A stretch of DNA of 64,000 nucleotides from Vreelandella hamiltonii (GCF_014651775.1 NZ_BMXN01000007.1:26381-90380), one strand, 5' to 3'; counted from the first letter of the stretch, positions 33,667-42,778 are shown. The notes: a model not told the origin generated them from the letters alone. Made by a program: numbers and translations.

Positions 33667-34024
33667 GCGATGCTTCCTCGACGGCGGGGTTGTAGAGGTA
33701 GCACCAGGCATCGCCATGAGAGGTCGCCAGCACCGTCCGGTCGTACATCCCCTCTGTCGGAGAGTGGTGCAGGTAATCTTCCAGCTCATCGAGCCGGGCT
33801 AGCCGCTCGACATCAATGGCATACACTTCCACCAAAACGCCTGTGGAGGGCATGAGCTTGGCGCCGGGGTAGGGGCCCAGGTCGTAAAGCGTAATCGACG
33901 TTAAGCAGTCCTGGCCCAGCATGTCTGCGCCGCCCAGCCAATGATGATTGCGATGACCGTGCTTTAACGTGCCGTATACCGCCACGCGGGAGCAGCGTTG
34001 GATTGCCTGTTGTAGATGCTGCAT
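33644..34024 (-). CDS. Gamma-glutamylcyclotransferase-like protein (YtfP/GGACT fold)
   Basis: This 126-residue protein has the signature substrate loop VAVYGTLKHGHRNHHWL and the conserved acidic LDELEDY (probable catalytic glutamate). Both are typical of the YtfP/GGCT superfamily, which releases 5-oxoproline from gamma-glutamyl amines or acts on related substrates. The ATG at 34024 is chosen because AAGGTG lies 8 bases upstream; a GTG at 34033 would overlap that ribosome site. It is a single gene between the hydrolase remnant and pgi. The exact substrate is unknown. Confidence 0.85.
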   Translation of the reverse strand: MQHLQQAIQRCSRVAVYGTLKHGHRNHHWLGGADMLGQDCLTSITLYDLGPYPGAKLMPSTGVLVEVYAIDVERLARLDELEDYLHHSPTEGMYDRTVLATSHGDAWCYLYNPAVEEASLIRRGEW

Positions 34025-34063
34025 GACGTTCACACCTTGTAAAACATGAGACGAGCCATTGCG

Positions 34064-34094
34064 AAAGCGCCTGGGCAGGTTGCCGAGGCGCTTT
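34064..34094 (-). terminator. Probable pgi terminator
   Basis: The inverted repeat AAAGCGCCT (34064-34072) / AGGCGCTTT (34086-34094) lies 19-49 bases after the pgi stop on the minus strand. The U-run is only three long on either strand, so efficiency is uncertain. Confidence 0.5.
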
Positions 34095-34112
34095 GCTTAC
34101 TGAGCCATAAGC

Positions 34113-35771
34113 CTACCGCTTCTTGCGAGCGGGCTTTTTGTCTCCGGCTTCGGGGTCTGTGCGGTGTGAGGTGCCCGGGAAGTGGGCTCGGACGAGTTCC
34201 AGCAGGCCCTGGGTGGAGGCGTCGAAGTCGGCGGCGTTGGCGTCGATGCGCTCGCTGATCTCACCGGCAATGCGTTTGCCGAGCTGCACGCCCCACTGGT
34301 CGAAGGAGTTGATATTCCAGATCACGCCCTGAACGAACACCTTGTGCTCATACAGCGCAATCAGCGCGCCGAGGTTCTTCGGAGTCAGCTCGTCCAGCAG
34401 CAGCGTGCTGGAAGGGCGGTTGCCGGGGCAGCTGTACGGGTCCAGTTGGCTCAGTTCTTTGCTGTCGCCCTGGCTGCCTTCCATGAAGGCGTTGGCCTGG
34501 GCCAGCATGTTGGTGAGCAGGGCAAAGTGGTGGTCTTCCACGCCCGGCTCCGGCTTGAGCGAAGCGATGAAGTCGATGGGCACGTAGCGGGTGCCCTGGT
34601 GCAGCAGCTGGAAGAACGCGTGCTGGCCGTTGGAGCCGGTTTGCCCCCACACGATGGGGCCTGTCTTGTAATTCACCGGGTGGCCGAAAATATCCACCGA
34701 CTTGCCGTTGGACTCCATGTCCAGCTGCTGCAGGAAAGAGGGCAGCTGGTTCAGCGCCTGGTCGTAGGGCACGATGGCCTGGGTTTCGGCGCCAATGAAG
34801 TTGATATACCAAATGCCGATCAGCGCCATCAATACGGGCATGTTCTGGGCGAACGGCGCTTCGATGAAGTGGCGGTCCATCTCGTGGGCGCCTTCCAGCA
34901 GCTCGATAAAGCCTTCGAAGCCAATCGAGAGCGCAATGGGCAGGCCAATGGAAGACCACATGGAGTAGCGCCCGCCCACCCAGGCCCAGAATTCGAACAC
35001 GTTCTCTTCACGAATGCCGAACTCCATGGCCGCTTTGCGGTTGGTGGAGGCGGCAATGAAGTGCGCCCCCACGTCGGCGTCTTCCCCGGCGTTCTCCAGG
35101 AACCAGCGCCGCGCAGTCTTGGCGTTGAGCAGGGTCTCCTGAGTGGAGAAGGTCTTGGTAGAAACGATGAACAGCGTGGTGGCGGGGTCGAGCCGTGAGA
35201 GCACCTTCTGAATGTGAGTGCCGTCCACGTTGGACACGAAGTGGAAGTGCAGCTCCGGATGCCGGTATTTCAGCAGCGCCCGCACCGCCATGTTGGGGCC
35301 CAGGTCCGAGCCGCCAATGCCGATATTGACCACGTCCTTGATACGCTGGCCGTTATAGCCTTTCCACTCGCCGTTACGCACTGCCTCGGAGAACACCTTG
35401 ATCTGCTCGCGGGTGCGGGTGATTTCGGGCATCACGTCTTCGCCGTCCACGTAGACCGGCTCGTCGCCCAAATGGCGTAGCGCGGTGTGCAGTACCGGGC
35501 GGTTTTCGGTGACGTTGATGATGTCGCCGGAGAACATCTGAGCGCGGCGCTGTACCAGGGCCGAGTGGTCGGCCAGTTCGATCAGCTTGGCCAGTACCGC
35601 ATCAGACACCTGGTGCTTGGAGTAGTCCAGAAAAAGGCCTCCGACACGCAGGCTCATTTTTTCGAAGCGCTTAGGGTCGTGGGAAAAATAGTCGCGAATG
35701 CGATCGTTGGCGGTTTGATCGCGCAGGCGCTCCAGGGCCTGCCAAGTAACGCTGCGGGTGAGTTGAAACAT
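34113..35771 (-). CDS. pgi: Glucose-6-phosphate isomerase
   Basis: Pgi interconverts glucose-6-phosphate and fructose-6-phosphate in the cytoplasm. The 552-residue length and sequence match the bacterial/eukaryotic Pgi family. Landmarks are VNIGIGGSDLGPNMAVRAL, HFVSNVDGTHIQKVL, VSTKTFSTQET (phosphate loop) and WGQTGSNGQHAFFQLLHQG with catalytic residues, and the late QGVIWNINSFDQWGVQLGK. A HexR-like operator lies 75-89 bases before the start codon. The gene is separated from the fru operon by that operon's terminator. Confidence 0.97.
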   Translation of the reverse strand: MFQLTRSVTWQALERLRDQTANDRIRDYFSHDPKRFEKMSLRVGGLFLDYSKHQVSDAVLAKLIELADHSALVQRRAQMFSGDIINVTENRPVLHTALRHLGDEPVYVDGEDVMPEITRTREQIKVFSEAVRNGEWKGYNGQRIKDVVNIGIGGSDLGPNMAVRALLKYRHPELHFHFVSNVDGTHIQKVLSRLDPATTLFIVSTKTFSTQETLLNAKTARRWFLENAGEDADVGAHFIAASTNRKAAMEFGIREENVFEFWAWVGGRYSMWSSIGLPIALSIGFEGFIELLEGAHEMDRHFIEAPFAQNMPVLMALIGIWYINFIGAETQAIVPYDQALNQLPSFLQQLDMESNGKSVDIFGHPVNYKTGPIVWGQTGSNGQHAFFQLLHQGTRYVPIDFIASLKPEPGVEDHHFALLTNMLAQANAFMEGSQGDSKELSQLDPYSCPGNRPSSTLLLDELTPKNLGALIALYEHKVFVQGVIWNINSFDQWGVQLGKRIAGEISERIDANAADFDASTQGLLELVRAHFPGTSHRTDPEAGDKKPARKKR

Positions 35772-35845
35772 AACGGGCGGTCCTATTTGTTTTTACATCG
35801 TTGTTCCGAATCAGAGGGCGTGCCTCCAATCGTGATTCTTGTTTA

Positions 35846-35860
35846 TGTAAAAATACTACA
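35846..35860. promoter_or_regulatory. HexR-like operator upstream of pgi
   Basis: TGTAAAAATACTACA agrees with the HexR pattern (TGTA-RTWWWAY-TACA type, palindromic TGTA/TACA ends). It lies 75 bases before the pgi ATG, in the promoter region. A second, related sequence occurs between pyk and gap in this window. HexR is not encoded here, so the regulator is inferred from known gammaproteobacterial regulons. Confidence 0.65.
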
Positions 35861-35950
35861 TATTGAGCGACATGAAAGCGCTGTACGGCTTGAATCGCTT
35901 GAAAATGAGTAATAAAACGAGAGTTTGGGCCAGCTGAAGGACTTGGCTAC

Positions 35951-35975
35951 AAAAAGGGCGGGCCTGGGCCCGCCC
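35951..35975 (-). terminator. Terminator of the fruBKA operon
   Basis: On the minus strand the stem GGGCGGGCC/GGCCCGCCC (35956-35975) is followed by five T (35955-35951). It lies 23 bases after the fruA stop. Confidence 0.88.
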
Positions 35976-35998
35976 CTGGTAAGGCCAGTGTGCAACCG

Positions 35999-37735
35999 TT
36001 AGCTGGCCACCGCTACCTGTGCAGCACCGCGCTTGATGAACGCATAGCCCAGGCCAGTAATCAAGGAGCCCGCAATGATCGCCCCCAGGTAGAGGAACGC
36101 CGGGGTGATGGCGTTGGGGATCAGGAGCACGAAGATGCCGCCGTGGGGCGCCATCAGCTGAGCGCCGATCAGCATGGAGAGCGCGCCGGTCACCGCGCCA
36201 CCCGCGATACAGGCCGGAATCACCCGCAGCGGGTCTTTCGCGGCAAAGGGAATCGCGCCTTCGCTGATGAAGCACAGGCCCAGCACGAACGATGCCTTGC
36301 CCGCTTCCCGCTCAGGGGCAGAGTACTTGTTGCGCGCCACAAAGCTGGCGATGCCCATGCCAATGGCAGGCACCATGCCTGCTGCCATGATGGCCGCCAT
36401 GGGCGCGTAGGTTTGCGATGCCAGCAGGCCCACGCCGAAGGTGTAGGCGGCTTTGTTGACGGGCCCACCCAGGTCGAAGCACATCATGGCGCCCAACAGA
36501 ATGCCCAGCAGTACGGCGTTGGTAGAGCCCATGGAGGAGAGGAAACCGGTCAGGGCGGCCATGATGGCGGCCACGGGTTCGCCGATCACGTAGATCATGG
36601 TCAGGCCGGTGACCAGGCTGGCCACGAACGGGATGATCAGAATCGGCTTGAGGGATTCCACGCTGGCAGGCAGCTTGACGTACCGCGTCACGGCCAGTGC
36701 CACATAGCCGGCCAGGAAACCGGCCAGAATGCCGCCGATGAAACCGGCATCGATATTGGCGGCCAGCATGCCGCCGATCATGCCGGGGGCGATGCCGGGG
36801 CGGTCGGCAATCGAGTAGGCAATGTAGCCTGCCAGCACGGGAATCATCAGTGCAAAGGCGGTGCCGCCACCGATCTGCATCAATGCTGCCGCCAGGGTGC
36901 CCTCTTCCTGAAACGCTTCGATACCAAACACGAACGACAGGGCAATCAACAGACCGCCCGCCACGACCATGGGCAGCATGAAGGAAACGCCGGTCAGCAG
37001 GTGCTTGTAGACGCCTTTTTCCTTGATACCCTTTTTGGCCGAGGCACCGCCAGCGGCGCTGGTGCCATCTTCCACCGCTGCGTCAGTCAGCGCGGCTTCC
37101 AGCGTCGGGCGGGGCTTTTTCAACGCGTTGCTGGTGGAGGTGCGATAAATGCGCTTGCCCGCAAAGCGAGAGGGGTCCACTTCGATGTCGCAGGCCAGCA
37201 CGACCACGTCAGCAGCGGCGATCTCTTCATCGGTGAGTTTGTTTTGTGCGCCCACCGAGCCCTGGGTTTCCACGCGAATCTGGTGGCCCATGGCTTTGCC
37301 CGCTTCGGCCAGCGCTTCGGCGGCCATGAAGGTGTGAGCAACGCCGGTGGGGCAGGCGGTGACGGCAACGATACGTTGGCCGCCTGGGCTGCCAGCGGGG
37401 GCCGCTGCGGTGGTGGCCGGGGCGCTGTACAGGGGGGCGTCGCGTTTTGCCTGGGTCAAAAACGCCGTAGGATCGGGAAGGGCGCTGGCAATCGGCGCCT
37501 TGAACAGCCGCTTACCTTCGAAACGCTCCGGGGCCGGTACCTGGTCGGCGGCGACCACGATCAGGTCGGCGTTGGCGATCTGTTCGGCGGTGGCCGCCTG
37601 CAGAGGGGCAATTTCACCATGCATTTCCACATGGACGTGCCAGCCCAGCCGGGTGGCGGCTTGTTCCAGGCGCTTGGCGGCCAGGAAGGTGGTCGCCATG
37701 CCGCTGGGGCAGGCGGTAATCAGGATCAGGTTCAT
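35999..37735 (-). CDS. fruA: PTS fructose transporter, EIIB'BC (FruA)
   Basis: FruA takes up fructose and phosphorylates it to fructose-1-phosphate. The 578-residue protein has an N-terminal EIIB' domain (1-100, TACPSGMATT), a second EIIB domain with phospho-cysteine C128 in TACPTGVAHTF (about 120-220), and the membrane EIIC part (about 240-575). The EIIC part has about nine helices, with SEGAIPFAAKDP and GGPVNKAAYTFG typical of fructose EIIC. Both N-terminal domains keep the cysteine, though the first is normally a non-catalytic duplicate. The start overlaps the fruK stop (ATGA). Confidence 0.96.
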   Translation of the reverse strand: MNLILITACPSGMATTFLAAKRLEQAATRLGWHVHVEMHGEIAPLQAATAEQIANADLIVVAADQVPAPERFEGKRLFKAPIASALPDPTAFLTQAKRDAPLYSAPATTAAAPAGSPGGQRIVAVTACPTGVAHTFMAAEALAEAGKAMGHQIRVETQGSVGAQNKLTDEEIAAADVVVLACDIEVDPSRFAGKRIYRTSTSNALKKPRPTLEAALTDAAVEDGTSAAGGASAKKGIKEKGVYKHLLTGVSFMLPMVVAGGLLIALSFVFGIEAFQEEGTLAAALMQIGGGTAFALMIPVLAGYIAYSIADRPGIAPGMIGGMLAANIDAGFIGGILAGFLAGYVALAVTRYVKLPASVESLKPILIIPFVASLVTGLTMIYVIGEPVAAIMAALTGFLSSMGSTNAVLLGILLGAMMCFDLGGPVNKAAYTFGVGLLASQTYAPMAAIMAAGMVPAIGMGIASFVARNKYSAPEREAGKASFVLGLCFISEGAIPFAAKDPLRVIPACIAGGAVTGALSMLIGAQLMAPHGGIFVLLIPNAITPAFLYLGAIIAGSLITGLGYAFIKRGAAQVAVAS

Positions 37736-38700
37736 CGCGTGGCTCCCTCGGTGTGGGTGTCGTCAAGACGCCGTACCCGGGTCTGTTGTTGGAGTGAGTC
37801 GAAATCGTCGGCGTGGGGGTTGCCCACGCCAACATGGCGAACGGCTTCGGCAGACAGCGCCGTGGCGAAGCGCAGCGTGGCGTCGGGGTCGTGCTGGCTC
37901 AGCAGCCCATGCAGCATGCCCGCCACGAAGGTATCGCCCGCGCACACGGTGTTGACTGCGTGAACGCTGGGCGGCGTCGAGTGCCAGGTGCCGTACTGGC
38001 TGGCCCACAAGACGCCTTCGGCACCGGCGGAAATCAGCGCGTGTTCGATACCGCTGGCATGCAGACGCTGGGCAGCAGCTTGGCGCTGGGCATCGGAATC
38101 GAGGGCGTGCCCCGCCCACTCGGCCAGCTCGGTTTCATTGGGCTTCACCGCCGCAGGCTGGGCGGCGATGGCCGTCAGCAGTGCCGGACCGCTGGTATCC
38201 ACCCACAGCGGCACGCCAAAGCCTTTCAGGAAATCGAGTAGCTCATTGAAGATGGCCGAGTCGATGCCCGGCGGCAGACTGCCTGCCACGACGATGGCCT
38301 GCGGCGCAGTGTCCTCGAACAGGCCGTTGAGCGTCGTACGCAGAGCGCTGAGATGAGCTGCTTCAATGGGCATGCCGGGGCCGTTGATATCGGTCACCCG
38401 GCCGCTCTGCTCGGCAAGCTTGGCATTGATACGGGTGTTGCCCGGTACCCGCACGAAGGCGTCTTGAACGCCGTAATGCGGAAAGGCCAGACGAAAGGGG
38501 GCGTCGTTGTCCTGGCCCAGAAAGCCGCTGACGACCACCTCATGGCCAAGGCTGGCCAGCACCCTGGCGACGTTGACCCCCTTGCCCGCCGCCTCCAGCA
38601 GGGCGTGAGTGGGGCGATTGACCTGCCCCAGCGTCAGCGTCTCCAGGTCGAAGGCGAGGTCCAGGGCCGGGTTCAGCGTGATGCAGACCACTCGTGCCAT
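37732..38700 (-). CDS. fruK: 1-Phosphofructokinase FruK
   Basis: FruK phosphorylates fructose-1-phosphate, the FruA product, to fructose-1,6-bisphosphate. The 322-residue protein is a PfkB-family sugar kinase. It opens with VCITLNPALDLAFDLETL, then has the GKGVNVARVLASLGHEV motif. The C-terminal HAVNTVCAGDTFVAGMLHGL contains the A-G-D catalytic aspartate. It overlaps fruB by one base (TGATG) and fruA by four, so the three genes are translationally linked. The extra tail after residue 305 is charged and short. Confidence 0.95.
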   Translation of the reverse strand: MARVVCITLNPALDLAFDLETLTLGQVNRPTHALLEAAGKGVNVARVLASLGHEVVVSGFLGQDNDAPFRLAFPHYGVQDAFVRVPGNTRINAKLAEQSGRVTDINGPGMPIEAAHLSALRTTLNGLFEDTAPQAIVVAGSLPPGIDSAIFNELLDFLKGFGVPLWVDTSGPALLTAIAAQPAAVKPNETELAEWAGHALDSDAQRQAAAQRLHASGIEHALISAGAEGVLWASQYGTWHSTPPSVHAVNTVCAGDTFVAGMLHGLLSQHDPDATLRFATALSAEAVRHVGVGNPHADDFDSLQQQTRVRRLDDTHTEGATR

Positions 38701-41567
38701 CAGCGAGCCTCCAGCGCATCGCGCACGTCATCGCTGGTTGCCTTGCTCAGGGCCAGCTGCGCCGTGGCCTGCGCTTCTGCCAGGTCGAACTCCCGCAGGC
38801 GGGCCTTGACCAGCGGGATCTGCCGCGCGCTGACCGACAGCTCGTCGACGCCGAGGCCCACCAGCACCGGAACCGCCATGGCATCCGATGCCAGCTCGCC
38901 ACAGACGCCGACCCACTTGCCGTGGGCGTGGGCTGCGTCGACGGTCATCTGGATCAGCCGCAGTACGGCCGGGTGCAGGCCGTCGGCCTGGGCAGACAGC
39001 TCCGGGTGGCCCCGGTCGATGGCCAGGGTGTACTGGGTCAAGTCGTTGGTGCCCACCGAGAAGAAGTCCACTTCGGCGGCCAGCGTCGGTGCCAGCAACG
39101 CGCTGGAGGGCACCTCGATCATCACGCCAAGCTGCACGTCGGTGGCGCGCTGCTGCTCCGTGATCTCCTTGAGCAGTCGGTCGTAGATGGCTTTGGCGGC
39201 GCGGAATTCGGCCACGTCCTTGACCATCGGCAGCATGATGCGCAGCGGTTTGCCTACGGCGGCCATCAGCAGGGCGCGAAGCTGCGTTTCCAGCACGTCC
39301 GGCTGGGTCAGCGCCAGGCGAATGCCGCGCAGGCCGAGGAAGGGATTGTCTTCCTGGGGGACTGGCCAGTAGGGCAGGGGCTTGTCGCCGCCCACGTCCA
39401 ACGTTCGGGCGACCAGCGGTCGGCCAGCGAGTGCATCGGTGGCTTCACGGTACTCGGCGATCTGCGTCGCCAAATCCGGAGCACTGGCGTAAGCCATGAA
39501 CAGAAACTCGGTGCGCAGCAGACCAACGCCCTCGGCGCCACGCTCGACGGCATCGGCGGCGTGGGCCGTATTGCCCAGGTTGGCAGCGACCTCTACCCGG
39601 TGGCCGTCGCGGGTCTGGGCCTGCTCGAAGCGCAGCTCCCAGGCGTCGGCTTCACGCTGCTGCTGGTCGAGCAGCTGCTGTTCGGCGCGCCGCAGGCGCT
39701 CTTCGGAAGGTTGCGAGATCACGCGGCCGCGCTCGCCATCCAGAATCATCATGCCGCCGTTGGCCAGCGCCATGACCGACTCGCCTGCGCCCACCAGCGC
39801 GGGAATGCCCAGCGCACGGGCCAGAATGGCGCTGTGCGCGGTGGCGCCGCCGCGAACGGTGAGCAGGCCTCGCACCCGAGAGGTATCCAGGCGCGCCACA
39901 TCGGAAGGGCCAATGTCGTCCATCACCAGAATGTAAGGGTGGTCGGGTGGCTCGGGCAGAGTCACGTCGCACAGCACACCCAGCACTCGGCGGCCGACGT
40001 CGCGCAGGTCGGCGGCCCGCTCTGCCAGCAGCCGGTCGGCCAGCATCTCCTGAGCACGGGCGGCGGTGTCGATGGCTTCCCACCAGCCAGCCTCCGCCGA
40101 GCGCCCTTCGCCGATGGCGTCCAGCGCCGCCTGACGCAGCTCGGGGTCGTCCAGCATCTCTTCATGCATGGAGAGGATGTCGGCGACTTCACCGCCGGGC
40201 GCGTTATGCACCAGCGCCTGCAGCTGGGCGGCGCCTTCCTGCAGCGCTGCACTCAGGCGGCGCGCTTCGGCCTCGGGGTCGTTGGCGTGCTCGGGATAGT
40301 CGAACGCCAGCGGACGAATGACGAACACAGGTGCAATGGCCAGCCCCGGAGACGCCGCCACGCCGGTATGCGGGGTATCGGCCGCCAGCGGCGTGATATC
40401 GGGCTGGCGGGTGTCAGTGGAGGGGCGGGTCTCGCGGCCGCCATCGAAGGGCGTGACTTTCTCGCCCAGGCCCTCTTCCACGGCGGCGGCGAGGGCATCC
40501 AGGGCGTGGCTGGCTTGCTCGCCTTCCGCAGAGAAGATCAGCCACTGGCCACGACGTGCGCCAAGGCCGATGACCTTGGTCAAACTGGCCGCCGAGACGG
40601 TGGTGGCGCTGCCCTCTTCCAGCCGAACGTTGATGGGCATGGTCTGGGCGCGGGCGATTTGCACCAGCTGTTTGGCCGGGCGGGCGTGCAGGCCGTGGGG
40701 GTTGAGAACGCGCACACGGCGTGTTTGCGTTTGGGCGGTTTCTCCCGCCAGCAGCGCCAACAGCTGGGCACTGCTCTTGCCCATCAGGCTTTCACTTTGG
40801 CCACTCTCCACCAGTGCCAGCAGCTGTTCGAGCAGCGGGCGGTGGCTGTCGCCGCTGGCCGCCAGGCAGAAGAGGGCGTGAACGGCGCGCCCGTCGTGTT
40901 CGATGGCATCAGCGGGCGTGGCCACGCCCAGCGCGGGCTGGCGTACCCCCGTTGCCTGGCTGGCGAGCCAGAGGCCTTTGCCCAACCACTGTGGCGCAGA
41001 GCTGGCCACGGCGCTGATGAAAGCATTGTCGACGCAGCCGCTTTGGCGCAGCCGGGCCGCGGCGGCCAAGGCCAGCTCCTGCGGGTCTCGGGCAGGGAAG
41101 TTGACACACAGGGTGTCGGCGTCCAGCTTGGGAGCCACGGCGGGGCGGGAAAGCAGCCGGGCCACGTCGGCGGCTGAACTGGCGTTGGCCAATTCGCTGG
41201 CCACGCCGTCTCGGTCCAGCACGTGGGTCAGTTGGCGCAGAATGTCCAGGTGCTCGTCATTTTGTGCAGCAATGGTGACCAGTACATGCACGGTGTTGCC
41301 GTCATGCCACTGAACCCCTTGGGGGAACTGCAGCACGCGTACGCCGGTACGCTTCACCAGATGGCGGCTTTCCGGGGTGCCGTGGGGGATGGCAATGGCG
41401 TTGCCCAGATAAGTAGAGGACTGCGCCTCACGGGCATGCAGGCCATCGCGGTACTCGGCCTCCACCAGGCCAGCCTCGGCCAATGCCTTGGCGGCGCTAT
41501 CGAGTGCAGCTTGCCAATCCTGCGCATGGCGGTCGAGCAAGATGTCATCAGGGCCGAGGGTCAGCAT
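38700..41567 (-). CDS. fruB: Fused PTS phosphotransferase FruB (EIIA-x-HPr-EI)
   Basis: FruB is a self-contained PTS relay that passes phosphate from PEP to FruA. The 955 residues contain an EIIA domain (1-140, active H62 in AIAIPHGTP), a second domain (about 145-275), an HPr domain (280-370, active H294 in HGLHARPA) and enzyme I (400-955, active H578 in GGATAHSAILAR). The second domain is EIIA-like in layout but has no histidine in the expected place (LASQATGVRQPALG), so it is probably inactive. This fused design is known from Pseudomonas-type fru operons. AGGAG precedes the ATG. Cra-like operators sit at its promoter. Confidence 0.95.
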   Translation of the reverse strand: MLTLGPDDILLDRHAQDWQAALDSAAKALAEAGLVEAEYRDGLHAREAQSSTYLGNAIAIPHGTPESRHLVKRTGVRVLQFPQGVQWHDGNTVHVLVTIAAQNDEHLDILRQLTHVLDRDGVASELANASSAADVARLLSRPAVAPKLDADTLCVNFPARDPQELALAAAARLRQSGCVDNAFISAVASSAPQWLGKGLWLASQATGVRQPALGVATPADAIEHDGRAVHALFCLAASGDSHRPLLEQLLALVESGQSESLMGKSSAQLLALLAGETAQTQTRRVRVLNPHGLHARPAKQLVQIARAQTMPINVRLEEGSATTVSAASLTKVIGLGARRGQWLIFSAEGEQASHALDALAAAVEEGLGEKVTPFDGGRETRPSTDTRQPDITPLAADTPHTGVAASPGLAIAPVFVIRPLAFDYPEHANDPEAEARRLSAALQEGAAQLQALVHNAPGGEVADILSMHEEMLDDPELRQAALDAIGEGRSAEAGWWEAIDTAARAQEMLADRLLAERAADLRDVGRRVLGVLCDVTLPEPPDHPYILVMDDIGPSDVARLDTSRVRGLLTVRGGATAHSAILARALGIPALVGAGESVMALANGGMMILDGERGRVISQPSEERLRRAEQQLLDQQQREADAWELRFEQAQTRDGHRVEVAANLGNTAHAADAVERGAEGVGLLRTEFLFMAYASAPDLATQIAEYREATDALAGRPLVARTLDVGGDKPLPYWPVPQEDNPFLGLRGIRLALTQPDVLETQLRALLMAAVGKPLRIMLPMVKDVAEFRAAKAIYDRLLKEITEQQRATDVQLGVMIEVPSSALLAPTLAAEVDFFSVGTNDLTQYTLAIDRGHPELSAQADGLHPAVLRLIQMTVDAAHAHGKWVGVCGELASDAMAVPVLVGLGVDELSVSARQIPLVKARLREFDLAEAQATAQLALSKATSDDVRDALEAR

Positions 41568-41668
41568 AGGGTTCTCCTGTAAACGCGGTCAGGTAACGGC
41601 AACGTCTGCGATTGGCGGCGAATGTGCGCGCATAAAACGTTAGTCGTAGAGCGTTGAGGTTAGCTGGA

Positions 41669-41680
41669 TGAATCGTGTCA
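41669..41680. promoter_or_regulatory. Cra/FruR operator 1
   Basis: TGAATCGTGTCA fits the Cra half-site pattern (TGAAWCGNTTCA type) with two deviations. It lies just downstream of the candidate fruB -10, near the transcription start. Confidence 0.65.
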
Positions 41681-41684
41681 CCTG

Positions 41685-41712
41685 TGTATAGTGGCTATGC
41701 TGAATCGATTCA
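41685..41712 (-). promoter_or_regulatory. Candidate fruB promoter
   Basis: The minus-strand -10 TATACA (41685-41690) has a weak -35 TGAATC (41708-41713) 17 bases upstream, inside the second Cra site. Operators on both sides of the -10 suggest tight repression. Confidence 0.45.
41701..41712. promoter_or_regulatory. Cra/FruR operator 2
   Basis: TGAATCGATTCA is a perfect 12-base palindrome and an excellent Cra match. Its centre is 32 bases, three helical turns, from operator 1. The divergent cra gene starts 92 bases further on, so one site pair may serve both directions. Confidence 0.8.
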
Positions 41713-41803
41713 CTTTTAGACACAAGGGTTGTCTTTTTAGACTTTGGTCTGAAGAGGGTGAAACGGCTGCTAAACTGCCGTCTTTATTAGGGGGGAAACC
41801 AGC

Positions 41804-42778
41804 ATGACACTTGCCGATATTGCCCGGCTGGCCGGGGTCTCGCGCACCACGGCAAGCTATGTAATCAACGGCCAGGCCGAACAGCGGCGAATCAGTGCCG
41901 CCACCATCGAAAAAGTCATGGCGGTGGTGCGCCAGTATCGCTACCACATCGACCCACAGGCCGCTGCCCTGCGCCGTGGCGCAAGCCGTTTGATTGGCTT
42001 GATCGTTCCAGATCTTGAAAACATCAGCTATGCCCGGCTGGCCAAGCGGCTGGAGCGGGGCGCTCGTGAGCGGGGCTATCAGCTTTTGCTGGTCAGCTCC
42101 GATGATTGTGCCGAGAGCGAGCGAGCGCTGGCGCTGGCGCTACGGGCCCAGCGTTGTGAAGTGCTGATCACCGCCAGTTGCCTGCCGGAAAACGACCCCT
42201 TTTATGCCGACCTGGCGGAAGAGGGTTGGAGCGTGGTGGGCATGGACCGTGGGCTTGCACCGCACCGCTTTGCCAGCGTGGTCAGCAATGACCAGCAAGC
42301 GGCGTATGCGTTGACCCGTTCGGTCATCCGCCCCACCACGCGCACGGTGGCATGGCTGGATGCGATGCCCGAGCTGTCGGTGAGCCGGGAACGGCGGGCC
42401 GGATTTCAGCAGGCGCTGGCCGGTCGGAATATCCAGGCGCTGACGTTCAGCGGCGAGCGCTACGAACGCGATGTCGGGGTCGCGTTGGCACGTCAGGCGT
42501 TCGAGAACGGCTCGGTGGATGCGCTGGTCACCGCGTCCTATGCCTTGATGGAGGGTGTCTTCGACGAGCTGCTGGCCAGGGGCGGATTGTCCGCGTCGCT
42601 GCGGCTGGCCACGTTTGGCGATCATCGGCTGCTGGATTTCCTGCCTCAGCCGGTCAATTCGGCACTGCAGGATTACGACCGCATTGCCGAGCTGACGCTG
42701 CAATGTGCACTGGATGCCATGAACGGGCGTTACCAGCCTGGCCAGCAGGTGGTCGAGCGCCACCTGCGTTCCCGCTGA
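41804..42778 (+). CDS. cra: Catabolite repressor/activator Cra (FruR), LacI family
   Basis: Cra is a LacI-type regulator whose DNA binding is relieved by fructose-1-phosphate or fructose-1,6-bisphosphate. The 324-residue protein begins with the helix-turn-helix MTLADIARLAGVSRTTASYV followed by INGQAEQRRIS and the hinge (YHIDPQAAALRRGASRLIGLIVPDL). The periplasmic-binding-protein-like effector domain occupies the rest. Length and the start closely match FruR. A G-rich ribosome site (GGGGGG) precedes the ATG. It is divergent from fruBKA with two Cra-type operators between them, so it very probably represses fru and itself. Confidence 0.92.
   Translation: MTLADIARLAGVSRTTASYVINGQAEQRRISAATIEKVMAVVRQYRYHIDPQAAALRRGASRLIGLIVPDLENISYARLAKRLERGARERGYQLLLVSSDDCAESERALALALRAQRCEVLITASCLPENDPFYADLAEEGWSVVGMDRGLAPHRFASVVSNDQQAAYALTRSVIRPTTRTVAWLDAMPELSVSRERRAGFQQALAGRNIQALTFSGERYERDVGVALARQAFENGSVDALVTASYALMEGVFDELLARGGLSASLRLATFGDHRLLDFLPQPVNSALQDYDRIAELTLQCALDAMNGRYQPGQQVVERHLRSR

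Noticed and set aside
34124..34140. A CCGCT/AGCGG hairpin with T-run on the plus strand at the end of pgi
   Set aside because: It lies within the pgi coding end (Lys/Arg-rich C terminus), the stem is short, and no plus-strand gene needs it.
35990..37963. A 657-codon open frame opposite fruA
   Set aside because: It is Gly/His/Gln-rich antisense sequence with no family features; fruA is certain.
38694..41177. An 827-codon open frame opposite fruB
   Set aside because: It is the antisense of a well-supported PTS gene. The translation is compositionally odd (rich in Q, H, G, R), has no domain, and is expected by chance in GC-rich DNA with strong codon bias.
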